The notes under the pieces are model-generated. The model saw only the letters and a list, made by a program, of their open reading frames with translations. It did no database searches and had not been told where the DNA came from. A program made the translations under genes and the position numbers. From GCA-2862585 sp963991165 (lineage in GTDB: Bacteria; Bacteroidota; Bacteroidia; Flavobacteriales; UBA7312): a DNA stretch of 15,914 bases. This document shows positions 1-7,572 of the stretch, in pieces. The stretch lies in assembly GCA_963991165.1 (NCBI GenBank), contig CAXDOW010000042.1, positions 1-15,914 of the forward strand, in the 5' to 3' direction. Numbering within the stretch: position 1 is the stretch's first letter; the number at the start of each line of letters is the position of its first letter.

Positions 1-14
1 GAATTGGGAAATAG

Positions 15-22
15 CAAATATA
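15..22 (-). promoter_or_regulatory. Possible Bacteroidota -7 promoter box pointing out of the window
   Basis: On the minus strand these bases read TATATTTG, a perfect match to the Bacteroidota -7 consensus TAnnTTTG. I see no well-spaced TTTG/TTG -33 partner. If real, it would drive a divergent gene lying left of the window. The rest of positions 1-113 is AT-rich leader before the protease gene, in which I found no perfect + strand -7 box. Confidence 0.25.
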
Positions 23-113
23 AGATTAAACAACTAAAAATGTATGATATTTTGCGGTAAGGGCAGTTTTAATTATATTAGGCAATCAGAATATTAATTT
101 AAACCAATTTGTC

Positions 114-1700
114 ATGAGAAACATACTCTTTTTTTTACTGTTTAGTCCGGCTGTTTTTGCTCAGTCAGTACCAATTAAAAATACTCACAATCAGGAAGTT
201 CCTTTGTTGATTTTTGAACGACCGGCAGGAATAGATGAACTACTTGAACGAGAAGTTGATAAAAACGAATTTTTCGAATTTGGTAGATTCATATACTGTG
301 ATATGTCCCCCAAATCACACGGTGAATGGACATTGAATGCTGATAAAAAAACTTGGCGTTTGGCTTTGAACGCAAAAGATTCTAAAGGCATTTCCTTGTA
401 TTTTGATCAGTTTTGGATACCATCTACAGGTAGCTTAACAATTTATAACGCCGATAAAAGCAAAAAAATTGGTCCATTCACCTCAAAACACAATCATAAC
501 TCTGGGGTGTTTGCAACAGAATTAATTAATGATGAGACCATAATTTTAGAATACGTTCAGCCCCATTCTGAAAGCGATGAATTGATACTACATATTGATA
601 AATTTGTTTATGCATACAGAAGTCTAGGCCCTCTAAATGGTTACAATACTTCTCAATCATGTGAAGTAAATGCCAATTGCTCGGAAGGGGATGATTGGCA
701 CGATCAAAAAAAATCGATATGTAGAATTCAGATTCCGTATAATGGTGGAGTAGGGCTATGTACTGGATCTCTAATCAATAATACCTCTAACAATTGCACT
801 CCTTATGTTTTATCAGCCGATCATTGCTTTAATGGTGGCAATATATCCTCTAACAGTTTGAATCAATCTATTTTTTACTTTAATTATTATTCTGAAGATT
901 GTGCAAACTCTGTTCCAGTCTCTACGAAGTCCATTACAGGATGTCAAAAAGTTTCGAATAGTGGTAATCAAGGAGCTAATGGAGATTCTGATTTTTTTCT
1001 TGTCAAATTAAATAGTGAGCCCGATTTTGATCCATTCTACTCTGGTTGGGATCGAACTAATGTAGCAGCAAACTCAGGTGTTGGAATTCACCATCCCAAT
1101 GGTGATATTATGAAAATATCGACTTACAACAGTTCACTTGTTTCATCTTTTTTTGGGTCTGGTACCGATAACACAACACATTGGAAAGTGATATGGAGCC
1201 AAACAGATAATGGACATGGCGTAACTGAAGGAGGGTCGTCGGGTTCTCCTATTTTCAACCAAAACAAACACATTGTAGGTCATTTGACAGGGGGGGGGTC
1301 TTATTGTATGGCATCAACAAGTCCTGACGTATATGGAAAAGTATGGCATGCCTGGGATCAAATGGGTATTATCCCAGTGAAACAGCTAAAATTTTGGTTA
1401 GACTCCTTAAACACAGGGGTTACTACATTGGATGGTAGCTATTGTAATCGATCTGATACAACAAGCATCGCAAACAATCAGTTAATGAGTCATTTTGATG
1501 TATATCCTAATCCAACTGAGGGGCGATTTAACTTACTTAGTAAGGACCATGGAACGGTAATGATCTATAATATGCTTTCAGAATTAGTCTATCGTATTGA
1601 AAAAGAGGAAAACTCTATGATTATAGAACTTTCAAAACTTACTCCTGGAATTTATTTTATTCATTTCAATAATAGTATTAAAAAGCTAATTTTGCACTAA
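114..1700 (+). CDS. Secreted trypsin/lysyl-endopeptidase-like serine protease with T9SS type A sorting domain
   Basis: This 528-residue protein is predicted to be an extracellular or surface serine endopeptidase exported by the Sec system and then the type IX secretion system. Residues 1-17 form a signal peptide (ending VFAQ). Residues about 18-170 look like a propeptide or beta-rich N-terminal region. The peptidase S1 fold spans about 180-440: His237 in SADHC, Asp293 in GDSDFFLVKL and Ser376 in GGSSGSP form the likely triad. Several cysteines (183, 189, 203, 216, 228, 238) and the SCEVNANC/CTGSLINN pattern resemble Achromobacter-type lysyl endopeptidases, so disulfides are likely; lysine specificity is not demonstrated. 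Residues about 461-528 (VYPNPTEGRF...LTPGIYFIHF...KKLILH) are a type A T9SS C-terminal sorting domain. A run of nine G at 1290-1298 lies in the coding sequence after the catalytic serine. The ATG at 114 gives a complete signal peptide. The DUF2805 gene follows after 17 nt. Confidence 0.9.
   Translation: MRNILFFLLFSPAVFAQSVPIKNTHNQEVPLLIFERPAGIDELLEREVDKNEFFEFGRFIYCDMSPKSHGEWTLNADKKTWRLALNAKDSKGISLYFDQFWIPSTGSLTIYNADKSKKIGPFTSKHNHNSGVFATELINDETIILEYVQPHSESDELILHIDKFVYAYRSLGPLNGYNTSQSCEVNANCSEGDDWHDQKKSICRIQIPYNGGVGLCTGSLINNTSNNCTPYVLSADHCFNGGNISSNSLNQSIFYFNYYSEDCANSVPVSTKSITGCQKVSNSGNQGANGDSDFFLVKLNSEPDFDPFYSGWDRTNVAANSGVGIHHPNGDIMKISTYNSSLVSSFFGSGTDNTTHWKVIWSQTDNGHGVTEGGSSGSPIFNQNKHIVGHLTGGGSYCMASTSPDVYGKVWHAWDQMGIIPVKQLKFWLDSLNTGVTTLDGSYCNRSDTTSIANNQLMSHFDVYPNPTEGRFNLLSKDHGTVMIYNMLSELVYRIEKEENSMIIELSKLTPGIYFIHFNNSIKKLILH
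1290..1298 (+). repeat. G9 homopolymer tract inside the protease gene
   Basis: Nine consecutive G encode Gly-Gly-Gly (residues about 393-395) in an otherwise AT-rich gene. The present length keeps the full 528-residue frame open. Reading the flanking sequence, ten G would reach a TGA about 13 codons later, and eight G would reach a TGA within about 30 codons. Both products would keep the catalytic serine region but lose the C-terminal sorting domain. Confidence 0.9.
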
Positions 1701-1717
1701 TCAATAACAAGTGAATA

Positions 1718-1960
1718 GTGCATTTTTCGGAACAAGAGCTTGATAGAATTATCGAAATGGCATGGGAGGACAGAACTCCTTTTGAAGCCATTGAACTACA
1801 ATTTAACTTGAAAGAAAATCAGGTGCGTCAGCTTATGCGAAAACACCTTAAATCTAGCTCCTTTATCATGTGGAGAAAGCGAGTAAAGAAAAGGCGTACC
1901 AAACATCTATTGTTGAGAGGGTTTCAAAACGGACGTTTTAAGTCTTACAATCAGAAATAA
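1718..1960 (+). CDS. DUF2805 / TIGR03643 family small basic protein, function unknown
   Basis: This 80-residue protein matches the small, Bacteroidota-rich TIGR03643 (DUF2805) family as I recall it, through the core IIEMAWEDRTPFEAIELQF, the RQLMRKHLK segment and the SSFIMWRKRVKKRRTKH segment. Residues about 6-43 could form a helix-turn-helix resembling sigma region 4. The tail from residue 52 is strongly basic, so nucleic-acid binding is a reasonable inference but is not shown. The start is taken as the GTG at 1718, because an in-frame TGA lies six bases upstream (1712-1714) and no ATG occurs before the conserved core. It begins 17 nt after the protease stop and may share its transcript. It has no signal peptide or membrane segment. 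It converges with the aminotransferase gene, 36 nt away. Confidence 0.8.
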   Translation: MHFSEQELDRIIEMAWEDRTPFEAIELQFNLKENQVRQLMRKHLKSSSFIMWRKRVKKRRTKHLLLRGFQNGRFKSYNQK

Positions 1961-1964
1961 ACTT

Positions 1965-1980
1965 TTGAAACGGTTTTCAA
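1965..1980. terminator. Weak hairpin in the convergent gap, possible terminator
   Basis: TTGAAA and TTTCAA form a perfect six-base stem with a four-base loop in the 36-nt gap between the DUF2805 gene (+) and the aminotransferase gene (-). On the minus strand it is followed by an interrupted T run (TTTATTT); on the plus strand no T run follows. The stem is short and AU-rich, so a termination role is only tentative. Confidence 0.25.
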
Positions 1981-1996
1981 GCCAAAAGAAAAAATC

Positions 1997-3217
1997 TTAA
2001 ATCTCATCTAAGAGTTGATTTATTTTTTGGCAGGCATCTATGATTTCTTGTGGGGTAATAACTAAGGGAGGAGAAATTCTGACTGTTTTGTCATTGAACA
2101 AAAAGAAGAACATTATGAGCCCTTTTTCATATCCTTTTTCAACTACTTTTTGACATATTTCGGCACTTTCAAAAACAATTCCTAGCATAAGTCCCTTTCC
2201 TTTAATCTCTTTAATTTTTGGATGAATCAAATGCTTTCTGAACAAGGCTTCTTTTTGTAAAACAGTAGATATTATAGAAGGTTTTTCTAGAAGAACTTCT
2301 AGCGTAGCTAAAGCGGCAGCGCAACACACAGGATGACCGCCAAAAGTAGTTATATGACCTAATTTTGGTTGATCTTTGAGGGTGTCCATACGATCTTTAG
2401 AACTAATAAAACAACCAATAGGCATACCTCCGCCCATTCCTTTAGCAAGGCATAAAATATCGGGTGTTACATTAAATGTATTTAAGGCAAAAAGCTGACC
2501 GGTTCTTCCAAATCCTGTTTGTATTTCATCGAAAATTAACAATGTACCCGTTTCATTACATTTTGATCGTAGAGCCGACAACCAACGTTTTGGGGGTAAT
2601 GTAAAACCAGTAGCTCCTTGTATAGGTTCAACTACAACGGCCGCTGTATTATTATCAATAGCTTCTAGTTGTTCAATGTTTCCATAATCTAGAAGATAGC
2701 AATCGGGAAGTAATGGTCTGTATTTGGTTTTGTAAGTTTCTGTTCCCATAAGACTCAGAGCCCCATGCGTACTTCCATGATAACTATTATTGAATGAGAT
2801 GATTTTTGGTCTTGCTGTTAGTCGTTTGGCAAGTTTCATTGCTCCTTCAATGGCTTCGGCTCCTGAGTTTACAATATAGGTGCAGTTCAGCGATTCTGGT
2901 AGTTGGTCTATCAATAGTTTTGATAGCTGATACTGTGGTGTTTGAACATATTCGCCATATACCATGATATGGGCATATTTCTCTAATTGATGATGGATGC
3001 TATGTATCACTTTAGGGTGTCCGTGCCCTAAAGTACATGCTGATACACCAGCTACTAAGTCCAAGTATTCATTTTGATTGATATCATAAATGTACATGCC
3101 TTGGGCATGAGAAATTTCCATCCCATTGGGGAATGGAGTGGTTTGGGCCTGATGATTAAAAAAAAGTGTTTGCCCTTCTGATTGTTTACTTTCTTTTGAT
3201 TGACTGTAGGCAGGCAT
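1997..3217 (-). CDS. Class III PLP-dependent aminotransferase (acetylornithine/ornithine aminotransferase-like)
   Basis: This 406-residue cytoplasmic fold-type I aminotransferase probably moves an amino group between an omega-amino donor or acetylornithine-type substrate and 2-oxoglutarate; the exact substrate cannot be assigned from sequence. Visible hallmarks are the SGAEA phosphate-binding loop (118-122), the NNSYHGST segment (143-150), Asp230 in IFDEIQTGFGRTG, which should contact the pyridine nitrogen, and the Schiff-base Lys259 in CLAKGMGGGMPIG. The HITTFGGHPVCCAAALATLE segment (288-307) and the C-terminal VRISPPLVIT are also typical. Length is normal for the family. The start at 3217 overlaps the end of the transketolase C gene by 32 nt. 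It is supported because the next Met (residue 33) would cut off the conserved LFFNHQAQTTPFP region. It is the last gene of the four-gene minus-strand operon. It resembles the generic Bacteroidota 'aspartate aminotransferase family protein' group, so a biosynthetic name would be over-interpretation. Confidence 0.88.
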   Translation of the reverse strand: MPAYSQSKESKQSEGQTLFFNHQAQTTPFPNGMEISHAQGMYIYDINQNEYLDLVAGVSACTLGHGHPKVIHSIHHQLEKYAHIMVYGEYVQTPQYQLSKLLIDQLPESLNCTYIVNSGAEAIEGAMKLAKRLTARPKIISFNNSYHGSTHGALSLMGTETYKTKYRPLLPDCYLLDYGNIEQLEAIDNNTAAVVVEPIQGATGFTLPPKRWLSALRSKCNETGTLLIFDEIQTGFGRTGQLFALNTFNVTPDILCLAKGMGGGMPIGCFISSKDRMDTLKDQPKLGHITTFGGHPVCCAAALATLEVLLEKPSIISTVLQKEALFRKHLIHPKIKEIKGKGLMLGIVFESAEICQKVVEKGYEKGLIMFFFLFNDKTVRISPPLVITPQEIIDACQKINQLLDEI

Positions 3218-4121
3218 TTACAATATTTTGGGTTTTTAGACCATATTTTTCAAGCAATTGATCGGGTTTACCACTTTCTCCGAAGGAGTCATTAACTCCA
3301 ACCATTTCGATTGGAGAAGGGTAGTGTTTACCGAGTACTTGGGCAATGCTATCTCCTAAACCTCCATTGAGCATGTGCTCTTCGGCAGTTACCACACATT
3401 GAGTCTTTTTTACTGATTTCAACACACTTTCTTGGTCAAGGGGTTTTATGGTATGAATATTTATAACTTCGGCCTGGATACCTTTTTCTTGCAATGATTT
3501 TTGGGCTTCTAGTGCTTCCCAAACCAAATGACCAGTCGCAAAGATACTAACGTCACTTCCTTCAGTCAATTGTACTGCTTGACCAATTTTAAAGACTTGA
3601 TTTTCGGTCGTAAAATTAGGAACTTTTGGTCGGCCAAAGCGAAGATAAACAGGCCCTATATGTTCAGCAATGGCTATGGTGGCGGCTTTGGTTTGATTAA
3701 AGTCGCAAGTGTTAATAACAGTCATTCCCGGTAGCATTTTCATCATTCCAATATCTTCTAAAACTTGATGCGTGGCACCATCTTCTCCTAAGGTCAATCC
3801 TGCATGCGAGGCACATAGTTTTACATTTTTTCCAGAGTAGGCTATGGATTGTCTAATTTGGTCATAGACCCTAGAAGTAGAGAAATTGGCAAAAGTGCCT
3901 GTAAATGGAATGTGTCCGCCAATGGTTAGTCCAGCGGCAATTCCCATCATATTGGCTTCAGCGATACCAACTTGAAAAAAACGCTCAGGATAGGTGTTGG
4001 CAAAATCTGTCATTTTAAGAGAGCCAGTAAGGTCGGCACATAAAGCCACGACTTTGGGATTTATTTTTCCTAACTGACTGAGTCCTTCTCCAAAGCCAGA
4101 TCGCGTATCTTTTAATTCCAT
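3186..4121 (-). CDS. Transketolase, C-terminal subunit (pyrimidine-binding and C-terminal domains)
   Basis: This 311-residue protein is the C-terminal half of a split transketolase, the thiamine-diphosphate enzyme of the non-oxidative pentose phosphate pathway that moves two-carbon ketol units between sugar phosphates. Residues about 1-165 are the pyrimidine-binding domain, with the catalytic glutamate that activates the cofactor at Glu55 in FFQVGIAEANM, followed by AAGL and the HAGLTLGEDGATHQ segment (106-119). Residues about 190-310 are the C-terminal domain, including the VVTAEEHMLNGGLGD segment. It should pair with the N subunit encoded two genes upstream. The ATG at 4121 lies one base after the stop of the vWA gene, and its 3' end overlaps the aminotransferase start by 32 nt, so translational coupling on both sides is likely. 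DXP synthase or a pyruvate dehydrogenase beta-type subunit is a less likely alternative, because the partner half is clearly transketolase-like. Confidence 0.92.
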   Translation of the reverse strand: MELKDTRSGFGEGLSQLGKINPKVVALCADLTGSLKMTDFANTYPERFFQVGIAEANMMGIAAGLTIGGHIPFTGTFANFSTSRVYDQIRQSIAYSGKNVKLCASHAGLTLGEDGATHQVLEDIGMMKMLPGMTVINTCDFNQTKAATIAIAEHIGPVYLRFGRPKVPNFTTENQVFKIGQAVQLTEGSDVSIFATGHLVWEALEAQKSLQEKGIQAEVINIHTIKPLDQESVLKSVKKTQCVVTAEEHMLNGGLGDSIAQVLGKHYPSPIEMVGVNDSFGESGKPDQLLEKYGLKTQNIVNACLQSIKRK

Positions 4122-4122
4122 A

Positions 4123-5496
4123 TTATAATTTTATTGATGCCGTTTTTAGTGAACTTACTTTAAATTCTTTTTCTTTAGTATAAGCACTTTGCATAGCGTT
4201 CTTAGCACGATAAACAATTTTATACTTCCCAGGTAAAAGATAGAGACTTTGTTTACCTTTTATGGGTTTTAAATCGCATAACCACTCTAATTCGTTACCC
4301 ATTTTGAAAAGACTTCCATATCCTTTTGAAGAAAACGATATTACGACAAGACCAGATTCGGGAATTTGGACCTTAGTTAGTTGGCTTTGTTTGATTTCTA
4401 TGGTTTCATATATTCTAGGAAGTGTTAAGATTTCTAAGTCATATTTGCCTGTGAGGTAACGCTGTTTCGTATTTATATCTTGAATATTAAGTGTTTCGTG
4501 TTTGTTATTTTCCCTCACAATACATTTAACAGTTGTCTTGGTGTTATTTGTGTTAATACTTAATTCACCTTGAGAGGCATCAATAGGGATAATAGTATGT
4601 TTTCCTGGGGTCAGTTTCCACGCACCATCAGCATACGCGGGTGGCACGGTATGAGCTACCACTTTGTAACTCATGACAGGATCCAAAACAAGGGTATCTG
4701 GATTTCCTTTGCTGTTCATGGTATGCATCAAATTATATTGTAAAATACCTGAGTAGGCATCGTAGAAACTTAGGGCAACATTGGTCTCAGTAGGATTTTC
4801 GTTTTGATCCAGTAAATTGACTTGAGCAGTCGTGGAATTTAAAACCTGTGATACCACTACATTCAGTATCTCTCTAAATTGATCAGGATTTTTAGCGTCG
4901 TAAAAAGTACCTACACATTCAAAATCCTTTTTATATTCCTCATTCAATCCTATGCCTATGACAAATGGTTTTAAAATAATTTTTCGTTCCTGAAATAGTC
5001 TTGATACTGCGCAGGGGTCACCTCCACATTCTTCTATACCATCAGTAATTAAAATGACTACATTTCTAGAATCATCGATAGCAGTAGGAAAATCCAGTGC
5101 TCCCGATTCTAGAGCTTTCGCAATAGGGGTGGTCCCTTTTGGCCGCAGCGTTTCTAGTCTTTTTTTTATGGCTGGAATGGTATTTTTTCCGAAATCAACT
5201 TCCAGTTTGGTGTCTCGACAATCTTGTGGAGGAGAGGGCTTTTGATGACCGTAGCATCTTAAACCTACCTCTAAATTTTTAACACCTACCAAGCTGTCTA
5301 ACATATCACTTAGTAGGGTTTTGGCAATTTTCATTCGCGTATTCCCTTCCCACTGAGCATACATGCTTTGAGATGCATCAAAAATGAATAGAACCCTTGT
5401 AATGGGAGATTTTTCGTTAGAATACACTTTACAAGAAAGTGAAAGGAAGAGCACAATAAGAAGTAAAGAAGGTATTTTTTTAAAAGAAACAGTCAT
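4123..5496 (-). CDS. Exported von Willebrand factor A domain protein of unknown function
   Basis: This 457-residue protein carries an N-terminal export signal (residues about 1-26, hydrophobic LLLIVLFLSLS). Cys22 sits just after the hydrophobic core, so it may be a lipoprotein, though the preceding residues are a poor lipobox and ordinary cleavage near VYS-NEK is equally plausible. The vWA domain spans about 32-220 with an apparently intact metal-ion-dependent adhesion site: DASQS (Asp40, Ser42, Ser44), the Thr of GTTPIAKAL (122-123) and Asp152 in ILITDG. Cysteines 81, 93, 157, 162 and 194 could form disulfides outside the cytoplasm. Residues about 225-457 are beta-rich, with repeated short segments of the type 'LTPGKHTI' and 'LLPGKYKIVYR', suggesting Ig-like or carboxypeptidase-regulatory-like modules. 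It lies between the two transketolase subunit genes, 3 nt after one and 1 nt before the other. Its role is unknown; metal-dependent protein binding at the cell envelope is the family-level expectation. Confidence 0.8.
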   Translation of the reverse strand: MTVSFKKIPSLLLIVLFLSLSCKVYSNEKSPITRVLFIFDASQSMYAQWEGNTRMKIAKTLLSDMLDSLVGVKNLEVGLRCYGHQKPSPPQDCRDTKLEVDFGKNTIPAIKKRLETLRPKGTTPIAKALESGALDFPTAIDDSRNVVILITDGIEECGGDPCAVSRLFQERKIILKPFVIGIGLNEEYKKDFECVGTFYDAKNPDQFREILNVVVSQVLNSTTAQVNLLDQNENPTETNVALSFYDAYSGILQYNLMHTMNSKGNPDTLVLDPVMSYKVVAHTVPPAYADGAWKLTPGKHTIIPIDASQGELSINTNNTKTTVKCIVRENNKHETLNIQDINTKQRYLTGKYDLEILTLPRIYETIEIKQSQLTKVQIPESGLVVISFSSKGYGSLFKMGNELEWLCDLKPIKGKQSLYLLPGKYKIVYRAKNAMQSAYTKEKEFKVSSLKTASIKL

Positions 5497-5499
5497 TGT

Positions 5500-6339
5500 T
5501 TAGTAATCTCCTAATGTTTCAGGATTTTGATTAAGAGCTTCGAGCAGTTGTTCATCATTTGGTGCTACACCATGCCATTTGTGAGTTCCCATCATAAAAT
5601 CAACACCGTTGCCCATTTCTGTATGCATAATAACACATATAGGAATACCATTGAAACACAGTCTTTTCGCTTCTTTTAAAACGTTTACTATAGCATTAAT
5701 GTTGTTCCCTTCAGTAATTTCGATGACCTTCCAGCCAAAGGATTGAAATTTTTGTTGAAGATTTCCTAAATTCAAAACATCATCTGTTGAGCCATCTATT
5801 TGCTTTTTGTTATAGTCTATGGTGGCAATAATATTATCTACTTTTTTGGCTGAGGCATACATGACAGCTTCCCAAATTTGACCTTCCTGTAATTCGCCAT
5901 CGCCATGCAGACTGTAAACAATGGAACGATCTTGATTTAATTTTTTACTCTGAGCTGCTCCAATAGCTACGGATAGCCCTTGTCCTAAAGAGCCACTAGC
6001 TACTCTAATACCAGGTAGTTTCTCATGAGTTGTGGGATGACCTTGAAGTCGAGAGTCAATGGTTCTGAAGGTTGAAAGCTCTGAAACATCAAAATAACCC
6101 GAACGAGCTAAAACACTGTAAAGTACTGGAGAAATATGACCGTTAGACAGAAAAAACAAATCCTCTCCAATGCCATCCATGTCGAAAGACTTGTGGTGAT
6201 TCATCACCTCAAAGTATAAAGCCACCATAAATTCAGTACATCCCAAAGAACCGCCCGGATGTCCCGAGTTTTGAGCGTGAACCATTCTTACGATATCTCG
6301 TCTTACTTGAGAACAGATTGAAATGAGGTCTAACTTCAT
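5500..6339 (-). CDS. Transketolase, N-terminal subunit (diphosphate-binding domain)
   Basis: This 279-residue protein is the N-terminal half of a split transketolase and binds the diphosphate end of thiamine diphosphate with Mg2+. Evidence includes HAQNSGHPGGSLG (21-33), the FLSNGHISPVLYS segment (63-75), QGHPTTHEKLPGI (99-111), GSLGQGLSVAIG (116-127) and the cofactor motif GDGELQEGQIWEA (146-158), which ends at the Asn of DYNKKQIDG (175-183). The HKWHG motif (253-257) is also typical. Its length matches stand-alone N subunits, so this is a natural split enzyme and not a truncation. It is the first gene of the minus-strand operon, with a short leader below a good -7/-33 promoter (6358-6390). 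The vWA gene starts 3 nt after its stop, and the C subunit lies beyond that gene. Confidence 0.93.
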   Translation of the reverse strand: MKLDLISICSQVRRDIVRMVHAQNSGHPGGSLGCTEFMVALYFEVMNHHKSFDMDGIGEDLFFLSNGHISPVLYSVLARSGYFDVSELSTFRTIDSRLQGHPTTHEKLPGIRVASGSLGQGLSVAIGAAQSKKLNQDRSIVYSLHGDGELQEGQIWEAVMYASAKKVDNIIATIDYNKKQIDGSTDDVLNLGNLQQKFQSFGWKVIEITEGNNINAIVNVLKEAKRLCFNGIPICVIMHTEMGNGVDFMMGTHKWHGVAPNDEQLLEALNQNPETLGDY

Positions 6340-6357
6340 AGTATTAGATTACGACAT

Positions 6358-6390
6358 CAAAAGTAAGTTAATAGCATCGTTAAATTACAA
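6358..6390 (-). promoter_or_regulatory. Promoter of the transketolase-vWA-aminotransferase operon
   Basis: On the minus strand a TTG (forward 6388-6390) is followed after 22 bases by TACTTTTG (forward 6358-6365), a perfect TAnnTTTG box. Transcription would be expected to begin near 6354, giving a leader of roughly 15 nt before the transketolase N start at 6339. The site is read from sequence only. Confidence 0.55.
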
Positions 6391-6401
6391 TTGTTAATAT
6401 T

Positions 6402-6435
6402 TTTGTAAAAAGTTTGATGGAGCTCATTATATTTG
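6402..6435 (+). promoter_or_regulatory. Promoter of ychF
   Basis: TTTG at 6402-6405 and TATATTTG at 6428-6435 match the Bacteroidota -33 and -7 elements with a 22-base spacer. Transcription should begin near 6439, about 12 nt before the ATG at 6451. This also argues against the in-frame TTG at 6433, which lies inside the -7 box. A second perfect box, TATTTTTG at 6398-6405, overlaps the -33 element but lacks a clear -33 of its own. Confidence 0.55.
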
Positions 6436-6450
6436 TCAAAATTTGAAATT

Positions 6451-7548
6451 ATGGCTTTAAAATGTGGTATTGTGGGCTTGCCCAATGTAGGTAAGTCTAC
6501 CTTATTCAATTGTTTGTCTAACGCCAAAGCTCAATCGGCCAATTTCCCCTTTTGTACTATTGAGCCAAATGTGGGTGTTATTACCGTTCCTGATCATAGA
6601 TTAAATCAATTAGAAACTTTGGTTCAACCACAAAAAGTGATGCCAACTACTGTAGAAATAGTAGATATTGCCGGTTTAGTAAAGGGAGCTAGTAAAGGAG
6701 AAGGTTTGGGTAATAAGTTTTTAGCTAATATTAGAGAAACAGATGCTATTATTCATGTTTTGAGATGTTTTGAAAATGATAATATTGTTCATGTTGATGG
6801 TTCTGTAGATCCAATACGAGACAAAGAAACAATAGACACAGAGCTTCAACTCAAAGACTTAGAAGTTGTTGAAAAGAAGCTTCAGAAATATGAAAAACTA
6901 ATGAGAACAGGTGACAAAAGTGCTAAGATAGTTGTTGAGGTTCTCACAAAATACAAGAACCATTTAGAACAAGGACAGTCTGTCAGAAGTATTTCTTTGG
7001 AGGAAAAAGAAAAAGAACACGTTGCTGATTTAATGTTGTTGACTGACAAACCAATTATGTATGTATGCAATGTAGATGAAGACTCGGTGAAGCAAGGAAA
7101 CACTTTTGTAGAGCAAGTAAAAGAAGAGGTAAAAGATGAAAATGCGGCAGTTTTGTTGATAGCGGCATCAACCGAAGCCGATATTGCTGAGTTAGAAAGT
7201 TATGAGGAGCGACAACTTTTTTTAGAAGATTTAGGTTTAGACGAACCAGGAGTAAGTAAACTAATTCGTGCGGCTTACCAGTTGCTGGATTTATCTACTT
7301 ATTTTACGGCAGGCCCAAAAGAAGTACGAGCATGGACCATCAAAAAAGGAACAAAAGCACCACAAGCAGCTGGTGTTATTCATAGCGATTTTGAAAAAGG
7401 ATTTATTAGATCAGAGGTCATAAAATTTAATGATTTCGTAGAACTCGGTTCGGAGTTAGCATGCAAAGAGAGTGGCAAAATGTCAGTTGAAGGCAAAGAC
7501 TACGTGGTCAACGACGGCGATATTATGCACTTTCGATTCAATACATGA
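6451..7548 (+). CDS. ychF: Redox-regulated/ribosome-associated ATPase YchF (Obg family)
   Basis: This 365-residue cytoplasmic P-loop protein is YchF (Ola1 family), an Obg-like NTPase that prefers ATP and is associated with ribosomes and stress responses in other bacteria. The P-loop GLPNVGKST is at residues 9-17, the G2/switch region NFPFCTIEPN at 31-40 and the G3 motif DIAGLVKGAS at 72-81. The specificity motif NVDE (207-210) takes the NxxE form, as known for the ATP-preferring YchF group, instead of NKxD. A C-terminal TGS domain covers about 282-365. The length matches the usual 363-365 residues when the ATG at 6451 is used; a longer reading from TTG at 6433 would add six residues and start inside the -7 promoter box. 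The GlmU-family gene follows after 24 nt. Confidence 0.95.
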   Translation: MALKCGIVGLPNVGKSTLFNCLSNAKAQSANFPFCTIEPNVGVITVPDHRLNQLETLVQPQKVMPTTVEIVDIAGLVKGASKGEGLGNKFLANIRETDAIIHVLRCFENDNIVHVDGSVDPIRDKETIDTELQLKDLEVVEKKLQKYEKLMRTGDKSAKIVVEVLTKYKNHLEQGQSVRSISLEEKEKEHVADLMLLTDKPIMYVCNVDEDSVKQGNTFVEQVKEEVKDENAAVLLIAASTEADIAELESYEERQLFLEDLGLDEPGVSKLIRAAYQLLDLSTYFTAGPKEVRAWTIKKGTKAPQAAGVIHSDFEKGFIRSEVIKFNDFVELGSELACKESGKMSVEGKDYVVNDGDIMHFRFNT

Positions 7549-7560
7549 TAAGCTAATTGT

Positions 7561-7568
7561 TATATTTG
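7561..7568 (+). promoter_or_regulatory. -7 box four bases before the GlmU-family start
   Basis: TATATTTG is a perfect TAnnTTTG box in the 24-nt gap after ychF. It ends four bases before the ATG at 7573, so a transcript would start at or next to the start codon. No well-spaced -33 TTTG/TTG is visible, so read-through from ychF remains likely as well. Confidence 0.4.
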
Positions 7569-7572
7569 TTAG

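Noticed and set aside
1..60. Frame 1 is open from the window edge to a TAA at 58-60 (19 codons), possibly the tail of an upstream gene.
   Set aside because: Too short to distinguish from chance, no recognisable motif, and it conflicts with the minus-strand -7 box at 15-22.
6433..6450. TTG at 6433 as start of ychF.
   Set aside because: It lies inside a perfect -7 box and adds six residues not expected for the family, while ATG at 6451 gives the normal length.
6882..7103. A minus-strand open frame within ychF, and similar short antisense frames within the protease, transketolase C and vWA genes.
   Set aside because: Each lies opposite a well-supported gene and shows no motif of its own.
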